A stretch of 64,000 nt of DNA from an uncultured Coriobacteriaceae bacterium (GTDB taxonomy: Bacteria > Actinomycetota > Coriobacteriia > Coriobacteriales > Coriobacteriaceae): positions 163,871-227,870 of the forward strand of contig CALULH010000003.1 in the NCBI GenBank assembly GCA_944321435.1, written 5' to 3'. The notes under the pieces are model-generated. The model was given only the letters and a program-made list of their open reading frames with translations. It did no database searches and had not been told where the DNA came from. Made by a program: the position numbers and the translations under genes. How positions within the stretch are numbered: position 1 is the first letter of the stretch; every line of letters starts with the position of its first letter. Positions 24,262 through 32,695 of this stretch are shown here, piece after piece.

Positions 24262-25350
24262 TTATGCGGTGGGGAGGGCGAGCTCTATGGTCAGGTTGCC
24301 GTTCTCCACGCGGGCGCCAACCGTGCCGCCCATGGCCGCGGCGAGGCGCGCCACGATGGCGAGGCCCAGGCCGTTGCCTTGGCCGGAGCGGGCGGTTTCG
24401 GCCTTGTAGAAGCGGTCGAAGAGGCGCGCGGCGTCGATCTTCTCGGGCTCGGCCACGGGGTTTGAGAAGCTCAAGGTCACAAACGTGCGCGCGTTGCCCA
24501 TGGTGTTTTCGCTGTTAATCGGCTCTTCCGCGCTGTCTGTGCGGTCCGCATGCCGCATCTTGTTCGGAGCTCCGGCTTTACCGGTTCCGCGTTTGTCGCC
24601 CGCCGTTCCGATCGCTTTGCCCGCTTCGCGCTTATCGCCTGCCGCTTCAACCGCACTGGCTGCTGTGCGGAAGCCCTGCGTCACCGTAGGGGCTCCGCTG
24701 CCGTAGCGCAGTGCGTTGCTCGTGAGGTTAGTCAGCACGCGGGCGAGCGCTTCCTCGTCGCCCAGAACGCGCGCGCCCTCGTCGGCAAAGCGGATGGCGG
24801 GCTCCCAGCCGCGCTCGGTGAAGTCGGGATAGAAGCCGAGCAGCGCATCGGACAGCACCGGTGCCAACGCCACGGGTTCGCTCCTGAGCTCCAACGTGGG
24901 GTCGCTGGCTTTGGCATAGTCAAACAAGCCATCCACCAGCGTGCGCATGCTCTGCAGGCGATCGGTTGCCTGGCGCAGGTAGCGCTGTCGGTCGTCGGGA
25001 TCCGAGGCGCGCTCGGCCAGCTGAAGGTAGCCTTGCGCCCCCGCCAGCGGCGTGCGGATATCGTGGCTGAGCGAGGCGAGATCCTCTTGGAAGGCGGCTT
25101 GCGCGCGCTCGTCGGCCAGGCGCCGGTCTCGCTCCCGGTCAAGCTCGGCGTTGGCGGCGCGCGCCAAGGCAAGGAGACCGGGGCTGCGCATGCCCAGCGT
25201 AAGGCGCGCGTTACTGCTGGGGTCGCGGTGCTGGAGCTCCTGCGCAAGGCGCGATAGCTCGCGGTCGTGCCGTATGAGCGCCATCGCCATCACCCCGGCT
25301 ACCACGGCCGCGGCGATAAACAGTATGAGAAGGCCGGTTTGAACGCTCAT
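24262..25350 (-). CDS. Sensor histidine kinase with low-complexity insert
   Basis: 362 aa. One N-terminal membrane helix (about residues 6-25), no extracellular sensor domain, then HisKA with SHDIRTPLAGAQGYLQL (His96) and the ATPase domain: N box LTNLTSNALRYG (about 206-217) and G2 box GQGNGLGLAIV (about 323). Residues 222-288 are a Gly/Ala/Lys insert (AGDKREAGKA, then AGDKRGTGKA) not expected in the ATP-binding core. The organisation matches intramembrane-sensing kinases of bacitracin or lantibiotic response systems, whose ABC transporter does the sensing. Last gene of the set beginning with the regulator at 29.6 kb. Confidence 0.88.
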   Translation of the reverse strand: MSVQTGLLILFIAAAVVAGVMAMALIRHDRELSRLAQELQHRDPSSNARLTLGMRSPGLLALARAANAELDRERDRRLADERAQAAFQEDLASLSHDIRTPLAGAQGYLQLAERASDPDDRQRYLRQATDRLQSMRTLVDGLFDYAKASDPTLELRSEPVALAPVLSDALLGFYPDFTERGWEPAIRFADEGARVLGDEEALARVLTNLTSNALRYGSGAPTVTQGFRTAASAVEAAGDKREAGKAIGTAGDKRGTGKAGAPNKMRHADRTDSAEEPINSENTMGNARTFVTLSFSNPVAEPEKIDAARLFDRFYKAETARSGQGNGLGLAIVARLAAAMGGTVGARVENGNLTIELALPTA

Positions 25351-25437
25351 GGCCAGATCCTTTCAGCGCGTGGCAGTGGGTTGCGGTGGGCGGGGGCTGG
25401 GAGGCCTGGAGCGCGCAAGCCTTTACCGAGCGCTTCC

Positions 25438-26232
25438 TTACGCCAGCGCACGTCTGCGCAGAGCGATCGCCGTCAGCGCGGTTGACGCGAGGGCCCAACC
25501 CAAGGGTACCAGCAACGCCTGGGCTATGAGCGCGGGCGCGCCCAGGAGGTCGGCGGGGTACTTTAGCAGGCCGGCAATGGTGGCGGGCAATAGGTCGATC
25601 AGCGCGGTGCAGGTGGGCGCGGCCGCCGGCACATAGGAGACCAGGAGGCTGAGGCCGCCCGCAATCGAGGCGTCAATCAATCTGAGCGACCAGCAGACGC
25701 CAAACGCCATGCCCAGGCCGTCCATTCCCAGCCCCAGCGTGATGCAGAGCGGGAAGGCAGCGTAACTTACCGCGAGCAGCGTCATGCCCCCAAGGCCCAA
25801 CGCAAACGCTCCCGCGCTGGCAATCTCCAGTGACGCGCCCAAGACCGCGCCGGTCAGCGCCATGAAGATCAACTGCCCCAGAGTAAAGGCGAGGGAGACG
25901 CCGACAAGCAACACAGCGTAGACAGATGCGTGGTCAAGGCGCCATCTCCGGCCGTGCGCCAGGCTCTTCTCGGCGCCGCCGCGTTTCTCGTTTTGCGCCA
26001 GATGGATCAGGCAAACAGCGGTGACGAGGAGCGCGAGGGGGTAGCCGTCCGTCGAGGATGGCGTGAGATCGAGCGGCGTGCCCGGCGCGGGCGTGCGGAG
26101 GCCGGTGGGCGTGACGACCAGCTGGGCAGCTGCGATGGCAACGGCGACGAGGGCGTTGATTACGGCGCATGACCAAAAGACTTTGCTGCGCGCAAGCCGG
26201 TACAGCTCCGCGCGGAGATGGTTGAAGAACAT
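25438..26232 (-). CDS. ABC-2-type permease (lantibiotic-immunity-like), second
   Basis: 264 aa with six hydrophobic helices and the N-terminal amphipathic MFFNHLRAELYRLARSKVFW typical of small ABC-2 permeases of the MutG/EpiG/SpaG kind. The start at ATG 26232 uses GGGGTGG; a GTG at 26241 is the alternative. Together with the preceding permease it should form the membrane part of an exporter or immunity pump driven by the ATPase at 27.1 kb. Confidence 0.85.
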   Translation of the reverse strand: MFFNHLRAELYRLARSKVFWSCAVINALVAVAIAAAQLVVTPTGLRTPAPGTPLDLTPSSTDGYPLALLVTAVCLIHLAQNEKRGGAEKSLAHGRRWRLDHASVYAVLLVGVSLAFTLGQLIFMALTGAVLGASLEIASAGAFALGLGGMTLLAVSYAAFPLCITLGLGMDGLGMAFGVCWSLRLIDASIAGGLSLLVSYVPAAAPTCTALIDLLPATIAGLLKYPADLLGAPALIAQALLVPLGWALASTALTAIALRRRALA

Positions 26233-26246
26233 TTGGACCACCCCGC

Positions 26247-27062
26247 TTACAGCGCCTTGCGGCGGAAGGCAATGCAGGCCAACGCGCCGGTAACGGCGGC
26301 CCAGGCAAGGGGCACCAGCACCACGTGCGCCACGGATTCAGCGTCGGCCAGGAATCCCGCTCCGGCGCTGATCGTGCTGGCCCATGTGATCATCAGGCCG
26401 TCAACGGCGGCCAGGCAGATGGGCTCCAGCGCAGGCAGAACGATGCCAGCCACGCCTATGAGCTGCAGCAACGCCGATCCCATGAGGCCCCAGCCGGTCA
26501 GGAGCGAAAGCACCCAGGCCGCCGTCTCGTTACCCGCCAGCACGGTGAGCAGCAGGCATACCACCGAGTAGCCAAAGCAGACGGCGGTGGCGCAGCCCCA
26601 CCAGCCCAGCACGTCCAGGGCCGTGGGTACGGCGCTGTAGCTGAGCCCAAAGCACCCGGGCAGCACTGCGGCCACCAGCAGCGCCAGCGCATTGAACGCC
26701 GCGCAGAAGATAACCGCGCCTGCAACCTTGGCTCCCAGGTAGGACAGCCGCGCCCGCAGCCGGGCCATCAGGGTTTTGAGCGTGCCGTTCTTGAAGTCAC
26801 TCGCCACCAGGTTGATGGTGCACCAGAGGGAAATCAGCACCAGGAAGTTGCCGGAATACAGCGACCCCGCCACCAGCCCCACGAACGTGCCGGTGATGTG
26901 TTCCGCGTCCCCTGCGAGCGTGATGCCCGGCAGCAGTCCCGCGTGCGTGAGCGCGTGCATCCCAACGAGCAGCACCAGCACGCCCAAGATCACGCCGCCC
27001 ATCGTGGAGACGTTGCCGGTTTTCCAAGCGCGGTACAGGTCGGCGCGCAGGTAGTTCAGCAT
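26247..27062 (-). CDS. ABC-2-type permease (lantibiotic-immunity-like), first
   Basis: 271 aa with six hydrophobic helices. N-terminal MLNYLRADLYRAWKTGNV and ASDFKNGTLKTLMARLRARL (the cytoplasmic coupling loop) are features of MutE/SpaE-type subunits. GAGAGGA precedes the ATG. It is 65 bp after the ATPase gene and 14 bp before the second permease, so the three form one transcript. Likely function: export or exclusion of a lantibiotic-like peptide. Confidence 0.87.
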   Translation of the reverse strand: MLNYLRADLYRAWKTGNVSTMGGVILGVLVLLVGMHALTHAGLLPGITLAGDAEHITGTFVGLVAGSLYSGNFLVLISLWCTINLVASDFKNGTLKTLMARLRARLSYLGAKVAGAVIFCAAFNALALLVAAVLPGCFGLSYSAVPTALDVLGWWGCATAVCFGYSVVCLLLTVLAGNETAAWVLSLLTGWGLMGSALLQLIGVAGIVLPALEPICLAAVDGLMITWASTISAGAGFLADAESVAHVVLVPLAWAAVTGALACIAFRRKAL

Positions 27063-27127
27063 AGTAATCTATCCTCTCAGGTAGCCGGGCATGCCGGCAT
27101 AAATATGCTTTCCTATAGATAGCGTCG

Positions 27128-28117
27128 CTACCGGCCAAAGGGGCGCCGGGGGCGTTGGGGATTGCTTGCGCTGGTGGCGCCCGTAGCTGTTCGCTCTTCT
27201 GCCCCGCCCATAAGCTCCACGAAGAAGCTCTCCGCGTCGCGCTCGGTGCGGTGCAGGTCCGTCACGGCAACGCCCTCGCTCATAAGGATCTCGCCGATCA
27301 GCGCCTGGTCAGCCGGCCCCTCGATCTTGATGACGTCGCCGGGCAGCACGGTCAGGTCCAGCTCGGGGCAGCGCTCGTCGATAAGCGCCAGCGCGCGGGC
27401 CGGCTCGCTGCAGGCAAGCTCGAGGCAGCTGGCGCAGGCGGCGTCCAGCTCTTCGGCGGTGAGCTCGCGCGCCATGTGGCCGTCGGCTATGACGCCGTAG
27501 CGCGTGCAGATGCGCTCGAGCTGATCCAGGATGTGGGAGCTGATAAGCACGGTGACGCCGCGTTCGCGGTTAAGGCGGACGATGAGCTCGCGCAGGTTGC
27601 GCGCGCCCTCGGGGTCCAGGCCGTTGAGCGGCTCGTCCAGCAGGAGGATGTCCGGATTGCCGGCAAGCGCCAGCGCCAGCCCCAGGCGCTGCTTCATGCC
27701 CATGGAGAAGCGCTTGGCCTTCTCGCGGGCACGGCTTGCGCCCGGTACGTGGGCGTTCAGCCCCACGGTTTCGAGCAGCTCGGCGGCGTGGGCGCGCGCG
27801 TCCACAATCCCCAGGGCCAGCGCCTTGACCATGAGGTTGTCAAACGCGCTGAGGTTGGGGTAGATGCCGGGGGCCTCGATGAGCGATCCTACCAGCGGGC
27901 TTGCCTCGCAGGGGGCGAGCGGCTGCCCCATCACGCGGATCTCGCCGGCGGTGGCCGGCATGAGGCCGCAGATGAGCTTCATGGTGGTGGACTTGCCCGA
28001 GCCATTCTTGCCGATGAAGCCGTAGATATCGCCGCGGCCCACATGAAGGTTGAGGTCGCGGATCACGCGGCGGCCGCGGAAGCTTTTGACGAGACCGGCG
28101 GTTTCGATGGCGTGCAT
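27128..28117 (-). CDS. ABC transporter ATP-binding protein (bacitracin/lantibiotic type)
   Basis: 329 aa. Walker A FIGKNGSGKSTTMKL, Q-loop region, signature FSMGMKQRLGLALALAG, Walker B ILLLDEPLNGLDPEG and the switch His in ISSHILDQLE. The signature reads SMGMKQ instead of SGGQ, as is usual for the BcrA/MutF subfamily. The ATG at 28117 follows GGAAAGGAG; the longer frame upstream is spurious. The C-terminal about 30 residues are Ala/Thr/Arg rich. It pairs with the two permeases downstream. Confidence 0.93.
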   Translation of the reverse strand: MHAIETAGLVKSFRGRRVIRDLNLHVGRGDIYGFIGKNGSGKSTTMKLICGLMPATAGEIRVMGQPLAPCEASPLVGSLIEAPGIYPNLSAFDNLMVKALALGIVDARAHAAELLETVGLNAHVPGASRAREKAKRFSMGMKQRLGLALALAGNPDILLLDEPLNGLDPEGARNLRELIVRLNRERGVTVLISSHILDQLERICTRYGVIADGHMARELTAEELDAACASCLELACSEPARALALIDERCPELDLTVLPGDVIKIEGPADQALIGEILMSEGVAVTDLHRTERDAESFFVELMGGAEERTATGATSASNPQRPRRPFGR

Positions 28118-28285
28118 AGTGCTCCTTTCCTGTTGCGCTCTATGTTGGCACACAGTATGGGGAGCGGGTTTCAAGAAGCCGCCGGTTAAGTTGAAAGAAA
28201 GTTACAAGAAAGTGCGGAGCGTGTGCGGCTGATCCGGGGTGTTGGCCGGGCATGGGGCAGTTGGCCAGGCTGAGATATCGGTGAG

Positions 28286-28466
28286 TGTGCAAATATTCGA
28301 GCTATGGACGATTTGGATGGGCCCGAGTTTTCGGACGCCTGCTTAGACCCTCATTTTATGCATATATGAAATAATACTTGCAGGTAATATTCTGAAAATA
28401 TGCATTTTGTAAAAGTCGTTTCAAAGCGTTCCCTGGAGAATCGTCCATAGCTCGAATATTTGCACA
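28286..28466. mobile_element. MITE-like element with perfect 28-bp terminal inverted repeats
   Basis: TIRs 28286-28313 and 28439-28466 are perfect reverse complements; the left one begins TGTGCAAATATTCGAGC. The interior (125 bp) is AT-rich and has no ORF. Total 181 bp. It ends 7 bp from the response-regulator stop codon and separates that gene from the ABC operon. No clear target duplication is visible. As RNA the ends would form a long stem, so a 3'-end or attenuator role is also possible. Confidence 0.8.
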
Positions 28467-28473
28467 AGAGGGC

Positions 28474-29583
28474 CTACGCGCACGGGTCCTTGAGCTTGAA
28501 GCCGATGCCCCAGACGGTCTCAATGTACGCGTCGGTTCCGGTTGGCTTGAGCTTGGCGCGCAGGTTGCCGATATGCGTGCTGACGGTTTTCTCGTCCGAT
28601 GCGCCCAGCACGCCGGCCGCAGCGTCGGCCTGCGCGGCGGGGTTGTGGCAGGCGGCCAGGTAAAGGTCTCGTTTGGAGAAGACGCGCTCCGGCTGGCGCA
28701 TGAGGGACGCCGCCAGGTCGAACTCGGTGCGGGTCAGCTTGAGCGGCGAGCCGTTGACGGTAAAGCTGCGGCGGGCGGGGTCCAGCTGCCATGCGCCGAA
28801 GGTGAGAGAGTCAGGGCGTGGGTTGGTGGCGGTGGGAGGGAAGGGAGGGTTGGGCGCTTGGGTGGCGGCCGCTTGAGCGACACGAGTTGTGTCGGAAGGG
28901 GCGGCCGAGAAGGGCGTGCGGGCAGGTTGGGCGGTCGGCGCGGTTTGGGAGGCGTGCGCCGCGCCGGGGCCGTGGGACGAGAGGCGCTGGTTGCCGGTGG
29001 TCGCGCCGGCGGTGTCGCCAGCGGGGAAGGGTTCTGCCGTGCCCGCTGCCGTTGCCGTGCCCGCTGCGCTGACCTGTGCCATCCCGACCATGGCGCTTCT
29101 GAGCCGCAGTTGCACCTCAATGCGGGCGAGAAGCTCATCTAAGTCAAAGGGCTTTACCAGGTAGTCATCGGCGCCGGTGCGCAGGAGGGTCACCCGGTCG
29201 GCCACGGCGCTCTTGGCCGAGGTCACAATGACAGGTATGTTACCCAGGCGGCGGCGCACGAACGGCACCAGGTCCTCGCCCGGAAGGCCGGGCAGCATAA
29301 GGTCGGTAATGACCAGGTTGAACGGGCGGGAGGCGGTATTGCCGGCGGCTGGGGCGCTCTGCGCGGAGTTGCCGGAGATGGCGCTTTCGTTTCCGTCGGT
29401 AGGGTTCGGCTCTGCGGAGACCCCTGCGTCCAGCCCCTCCAACAGAAGCCGTGCCTCGCTACCCGAGAATGCCGGCGTGCAGACAAACCCCTCTTGCGTG
29501 AGGAAGGTGCAGACAATCTCGTTCAGCGACGCATCGTCCTCAATAACGAGAACGCGAACTCCGCGCCCTGTGGAAGTACCCAT
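28474..29583 (-). CDS. OmpR-family response regulator with two low-complexity inserts
   Basis: 369 aa against a usual 220-240. Receiver: VLVIEDDASLNEIV, phospho-acceptor VITDLMLPG (Asp94), Thr/Ser121-122 and Lys144 in DDYLVKPFD. The C-terminal winged helix includes LTRTEFDLAASLMRQPERVF, VSTHIGNLRAKL and IETVWGIGFKL. Extra sequence: residues about 55-86 within the receiver and about 164-258 between domains, both rich in Ala, Thr, Pro, Ser and Gly. It should control the ABC genes downstream and is partnered by the kinase at 24.3 kb. GAGGAG precedes the ATG. Confidence 0.9.
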   Translation of the reverse strand: MGTSTGRGVRVLVIEDDASLNEIVCTFLTQEGFVCTPAFSGSEARLLLEGLDAGVSAEPNPTDGNESAISGNSAQSAPAAGNTASRPFNLVITDLMLPGLPGEDLVPFVRRRLGNIPVIVTSAKSAVADRVTLLRTGADDYLVKPFDLDELLARIEVQLRLRSAMVGMAQVSAAGTATAAGTAEPFPAGDTAGATTGNQRLSSHGPGAAHASQTAPTAQPARTPFSAAPSDTTRVAQAAATQAPNPPFPPTATNPRPDSLTFGAWQLDPARRSFTVNGSPLKLTRTEFDLAASLMRQPERVFSKRDLYLAACHNPAAQADAAAGVLGASDEKTVSTHIGNLRAKLKPTGTDAYIETVWGIGFKLKDPCA

Positions 29584-29707
29584 AGCCTACGCCCATCTCC
29601 TCAACGTCCATCACGCAAGATGGTAACACGGCATTGCGCTGCGTGTTTTCTGCTGGAACCTGCGCGGGAGGGCGCCGCTACGTAGTTTGCGCTGCGGCAA
29701 GAGCCAT

Positions 29708-30424
29708 CTAGATCAGCTGCGGAACGGCGCGCGCCGCGGGTACGGCTGCCGCGGCGGGTTCGGTGGCGTTGCAACCGGCGGCACGGGCCAGCAGGGTCTC
29801 GGCGCCCACGGCAACCACGACGCCCCAGGCGGAGCCGGAGGCCACGGTGGTGCCGGCAAAAGCCAAATCGGTGCAGGCGGCAGCGTTGGCGGGAACCTCT
29901 TCCAGGCGCTCCGCGTCCTTCTTCTGTACGGAGCGCTCGCCGGCCAGCACGGACTGGTCGACCAGCAGGTCGTCGGTCGCCTCGATCAGGCGCAGGTCGG
30001 CCGGCACAAAGTCGCCCGAAGATACGCGCACGATATCCCCCACCACCAGCTCGGCGGCGCGCGCGGGCTTCTCGCCCGAGAAGGAGCGCTTCACATGGCA
30101 GGTTGCCGATGCCAACCGCTGCGTGAACGAGGCGGCCGTCATGCCCAGAAGGCGCTGCATGGTGAGCGAACGGCCCGCGAAGCGGCGCAGCTGCGCGGTC
30201 TGCGCGGCGGTGAGCTCGTTGCGGCCGTGGTCTTCGCGCGCAAACAGCACCGCCTCGCGGTTGAGGCCGTGCGTGTGGGCATGCAGGCGGTAAAGCACGT
30301 CGGCGGTAGACGCCGTGGCCGCGAAGGCCAGGTTGGCCGGTAGGTTCTTGGTGGCAAGCGCATTGCCTGCGGCAACGCGGCGCGCCGCATGCGCAAAGGA
30401 AAACGGAACGCTGAACGGGAACAT
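29708..30424 (-). CDS. Truncated P-type ATPase (MgtA-like actuator region only)
   Basis: 238 aa. It matches the front third of magnesium P-type ATPases: GLNREAVLFAREDHGRNELT, then AAELVVGDIVRVSSGDFVPA, DLRLIEATDDLLVDQSVLAG and FAGTTVASGSAWGVVVAVG, the actuator domain. TGES is altered to AGER. Membrane helices 1-2 are absent, and the protein ends before the DKTGT phosphorylation site, so it cannot pump ions. Yet the frame is intact and has AAGGAG, a leader ORF and a good promoter. It could be a decaying gene or a soluble regulatory derivative; I cannot tell which. Confidence 0.75.
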   Translation of the reverse strand: MFPFSVPFSFAHAARRVAAGNALATKNLPANLAFAATASTADVLYRLHAHTHGLNREAVLFAREDHGRNELTAAQTAQLRRFAGRSLTMQRLLGMTAASFTQRLASATCHVKRSFSGEKPARAAELVVGDIVRVSSGDFVPADLRLIEATDDLLVDQSVLAGERSVQKKDAERLEEVPANAAACTDLAFAGTTVASGSAWGVVVAVGAETLLARAAGCNATEPAAAAVPAARAVPQLI

Positions 30425-30599
30425 GCTGCATCTCCTTGGTACCGGAGCCCTGGCTCGGGGCCAGACGGTAGGCGGGACGGGATGCAAGCTCGCGCACACA
30501 GCGAACGGGGCTGTAACGGTTGTGTCGATGGTACCGGGCGTGCCAAGGCTATCGGGGAAGCCGCCTCGGCGCAAACCGCGCCCAGAGATGCTTCCGGGC

Positions 30600-30704
30600 T
30601 TATCGCCCAGGGCGAGAAGAGCCGCTGCATTGCAGAGCGCGCCGGTACGTGGACAATCGCGGGCTTGCGGAATCAGTGGTTCTTCGACTATGACCGCCGT
30701 CCAT
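30600..30704 (-). CDS. Leader ORF (34 aa) upstream of the MgtA-like gene
   Basis: AAGGAGG sits six bases before the ATG, one of the best ribosome sites in the window. The peptide (MDGGHSRRTTDSASPRLSTY, ending SSRPGR) is Ser/Arg rich with two prolines. It stops 175 bp before the ATPase-like gene. Leader peptides that sense Mg or proline control mgtA in enterobacteria; a similar role here is only an analogy. The last codons overlap a GGGCGATAAG word. Confidence 0.5.
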   Translation of the reverse strand: MDGGHSRRTTDSASPRLSTYRRALQCSGSSRPGR

Positions 30705-30776
30705 GGCGCACCTCCTTATGCATCGGTTTTTCTCAGTCTGCGCACAGCGCAGCGCGGGCGTAGTGCCCAAACGCCT

Positions 30777-30806
30777 TTATTATGGGCGCGTCTGCGTCCA
30801 AGTCAA
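30777..30806 (-). promoter_or_regulatory. Promoter of the leader ORF / MgtA-like transcript
   Basis: On the minus strand TTGACT (30806-30801), 18-bp spacer, TAATAA (30782-30777). It predicts a 5' leader of about 65 nt before the leader ORF. Confidence 0.7.
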
Positions 30807-30947
30807 GCGTCCAACAGGCCGTTTCCACAACTTCTCATTGCGGTGCGGCGGCGTTCCCTATGCGCTAGGACGGGGGGTTTGTCATATATGCGCCCCCTGC
30901 CGTTTCGCGCCGCGTCGGCTTGCGTTGGCCCGCGCCGCGTCGGCCGC

Positions 30948-31541
30948 CTACTCCTCCAGCGTTGCCTCGGCAATGCGGCGCTTGAGCTCGTCCATGCCGG
31001 TGCCGTTCTCACTCGAGGTGATGATGAACTGGTCGGCTTTGAGGCCGAGCTGCTTGGCAATGGCGCTGCGCTGCTGCTGCGCCTTGCCGCGGCTGAGCTT
31101 GTCTGCCTTGGTCAACGCGATGACAAACGGCAGCTCCTCCTCTTTGAGGAACTCGACCATCTGCACGTCGAGCTTCTGGGCCTCGTGGCGGATATCGATC
31201 AGCGACACCACCAGGTTGAAGCTGCGCTCCTGGTCAAAGTACCCGCCGATCAGCTCGTCCCAGCGGGCGCGCTCGGCGTGGCTCACGCGCGCGTAGCCGT
31301 AGCCGGGCAGGTCCACCAGATGCAGGCCGTCAACGTCATAGAAGTTGATGGTGGCCGTCTTGCCCGGCTTGCTGGACACCTTGGCCAGGTTCTTGCGGCC
31401 AAAGAGCTTGTTGAGCAGCGACGACTTGCCCACGTTGGAGCGGCCGGCAAAGACCACCTCGGGCTTGGTGGATGCGGGCAGCTGCTTGGCCGTGCCGTAG
31501 GCGGCTTCGAACTTGGCGAGCTGGAAGTTGATGGCGGGCAT
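30948..31541 (-). CDS. engB: Ribosome biogenesis GTP-binding protein EngB/YsxC
   Basis: 197-aa TRAFAC GTPase needed for 50S subunit assembly. G1 GRSNVGKSSLLN, G2 region KPGKTATINFY, G3 DLPGYGYARVS, G4 TKADK and G5 TSSENGTG are all intact. The start was chosen at ATG 31541 (MPAINFQLAKFEAAYGTA) because families begin near here; GGAG is five bases away, and the 76-residue upstream extension is low-complexity. Often beside lon or clpX; not so here. Confidence 0.94.
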   Translation of the reverse strand: MPAINFQLAKFEAAYGTAKQLPASTKPEVVFAGRSNVGKSSLLNKLFGRKNLAKVSSKPGKTATINFYDVDGLHLVDLPGYGYARVSHAERARWDELIGGYFDQERSFNLVVSLIDIRHEAQKLDVQMVEFLKEEELPFVIALTKADKLSRGKAQQQRSAIAKQLGLKADQFIITSSENGTGMDELKRRIAEATLEE

Positions 31542-31840
31542 GGGGCTCCAATCAGAGTGGCCGGGCGAGACGGGCATCGGCGTGCCGTCGGCGGGCGGAA
31601 GGCGCGGATGGCGCGCTGCGCCCATGGGCGAGAAGCGCGGGGCCGACGGTGCGTTCGCTGCGGGCAATGCGTTGCCGCTGCGAATGAGGGGCGCGCGTGC
31701 CGCCCATAGGGGCGAGAAGCACGGCCGCCGTGCGGGCGGATTTCTCGGCAGGTAAGTATACCAGCGCAAATGAGAACCGCGCCTCGCATCACGAGAACCG
31801 CACGGCGCTGCGGAGCGGCAGGAGAGACGCCGGCAGGTCG
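31542..31840. repeat. Intergenic region with GGGCGAGA words
   Basis: No gene is supported. GGGCGAGACGGGC at 31562 and two longer copies of CGCCCAT(A)GGGGCGAGAAGC-type sequence near 31625 and 31708 occur between engB and the nucleosidase gene. Confidence 0.5.
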
Positions 31841-32695
31841 TTACGCCATTCGCTCGATGATGCCGAGGACGAGAGCCGAGGCGCTGCGGGCGTAGTCGGC
31901 TATGTCGAAGCTGCGCTCGCAGAAGGCGTCGTAGGCCTCGTCGCAGTTGTCCGAGATGGCGCGCAGCACCAGGCAGTCCACGCCGTTGCGGGCGCAGATG
32001 TGAGCGATGGCGGCGCCTTCCATCTCGGCGCAGTCGGCATTGGTCTGCTCAAGCGTGCGCGCCCGCAGCTCGTCTCCGGTGACAAAGCGGTTGCCCGTGG
32101 CAATGCAGCCGGTCAGGAAGCGCCGCGGCTCGGGGGCGGCGGAGGCGGCAGGGGACCCGTTGTTCATGTGGCCGCCGTAGCTGCCGTTCTTCTCGCCCAG
32201 TTGGGCAAGGAAGGCCGTCGGGCCGTCCGCGCCGTTGGACGCCGTGCCGGGGATCTGCTCGTACCCGCGCGCGGACAGCACTTGTTCGGCCAGGGCCACG
32301 AGCTCGGGTGTGCTGGAGAACTCCTCCAGGCCGGGGGCGGACTCGGCTATGAGCGCGGTGTCGGTGTCGGTGTAGCGCAGCGTGCGGCCCACCACCACGT
32401 CGGCAATGTGCAGCGCCGGGTTGAGCCCGCCCGCGATGCCCGAGAAGATGACCGCCTGGGGCTGGAAGGTGTCGATGACGTGCTGGGCGCAGGCGGCGGC
32501 ATTGACGGTGCCCATGCCTGCAACGGTGGCGGCTACCTGGGCGTTTGCGTAGGTCCCGCAGACGGTTTGGCCCAGGGTGCCGGTGCGGACGGCGGGGTTG
32601 CGCAGCTGCTCGCGAATGAGGTCGACCTCCTGCTGCAGCGCGCCGATCACGGCGATGACGGGGGAAGTCGGCGTGGAGGACGGGGAGGCGGTCAT
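31841..32695 (-). CDS. mtnN: 5'-methylthioadenosine/S-adenosylhomocysteine nucleosidase
   Basis: 284 aa, usually about 230. It splits adenine from S-adenosylhomocysteine and methylthioadenosine. IAVIGALQQEVDLI (catalytic Glu), VIFSGIAGGLNPAL, FVTGDELRA, ADCAEMEGAAIAHIC (MEGAA substrate Met/Glu) and LVLRAISDNCDEAY (catalytic Asp) are intact. The extra length is an insert at about residues 150-185 (AFLAQLGEKNGSYGG, then NNGSPAASAAPEP), in a surface loop. GAAAGGAG precedes the ATG. It feeds S-ribosylhomocysteine to LuxS encoded at 52.9 kb. Confidence 0.93.
   Translation of the reverse strand: MTASPSSTPTSPVIAVIGALQQEVDLIREQLRNPAVRTGTLGQTVCGTYANAQVAATVAGMGTVNAAACAQHVIDTFQPQAVIFSGIAGGLNPALHIADVVVGRTLRYTDTDTALIAESAPGLEEFSSTPELVALAEQVLSARGYEQIPGTASNGADGPTAFLAQLGEKNGSYGGHMNNGSPAASAAPEPRRFLTGCIATGNRFVTGDELRARTLEQTNADCAEMEGAAIAHICARNGVDCLVLRAISDNCDEAYDAFCERSFDIADYARSASALVLGIIERMA

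Noticed and set aside
30425..30776. Mg-sensing M-box riboswitch before the MgtA-like gene
   Set aside because: I looked for the conserved M-box core and did not see it; the leader ORF is the only clear feature.
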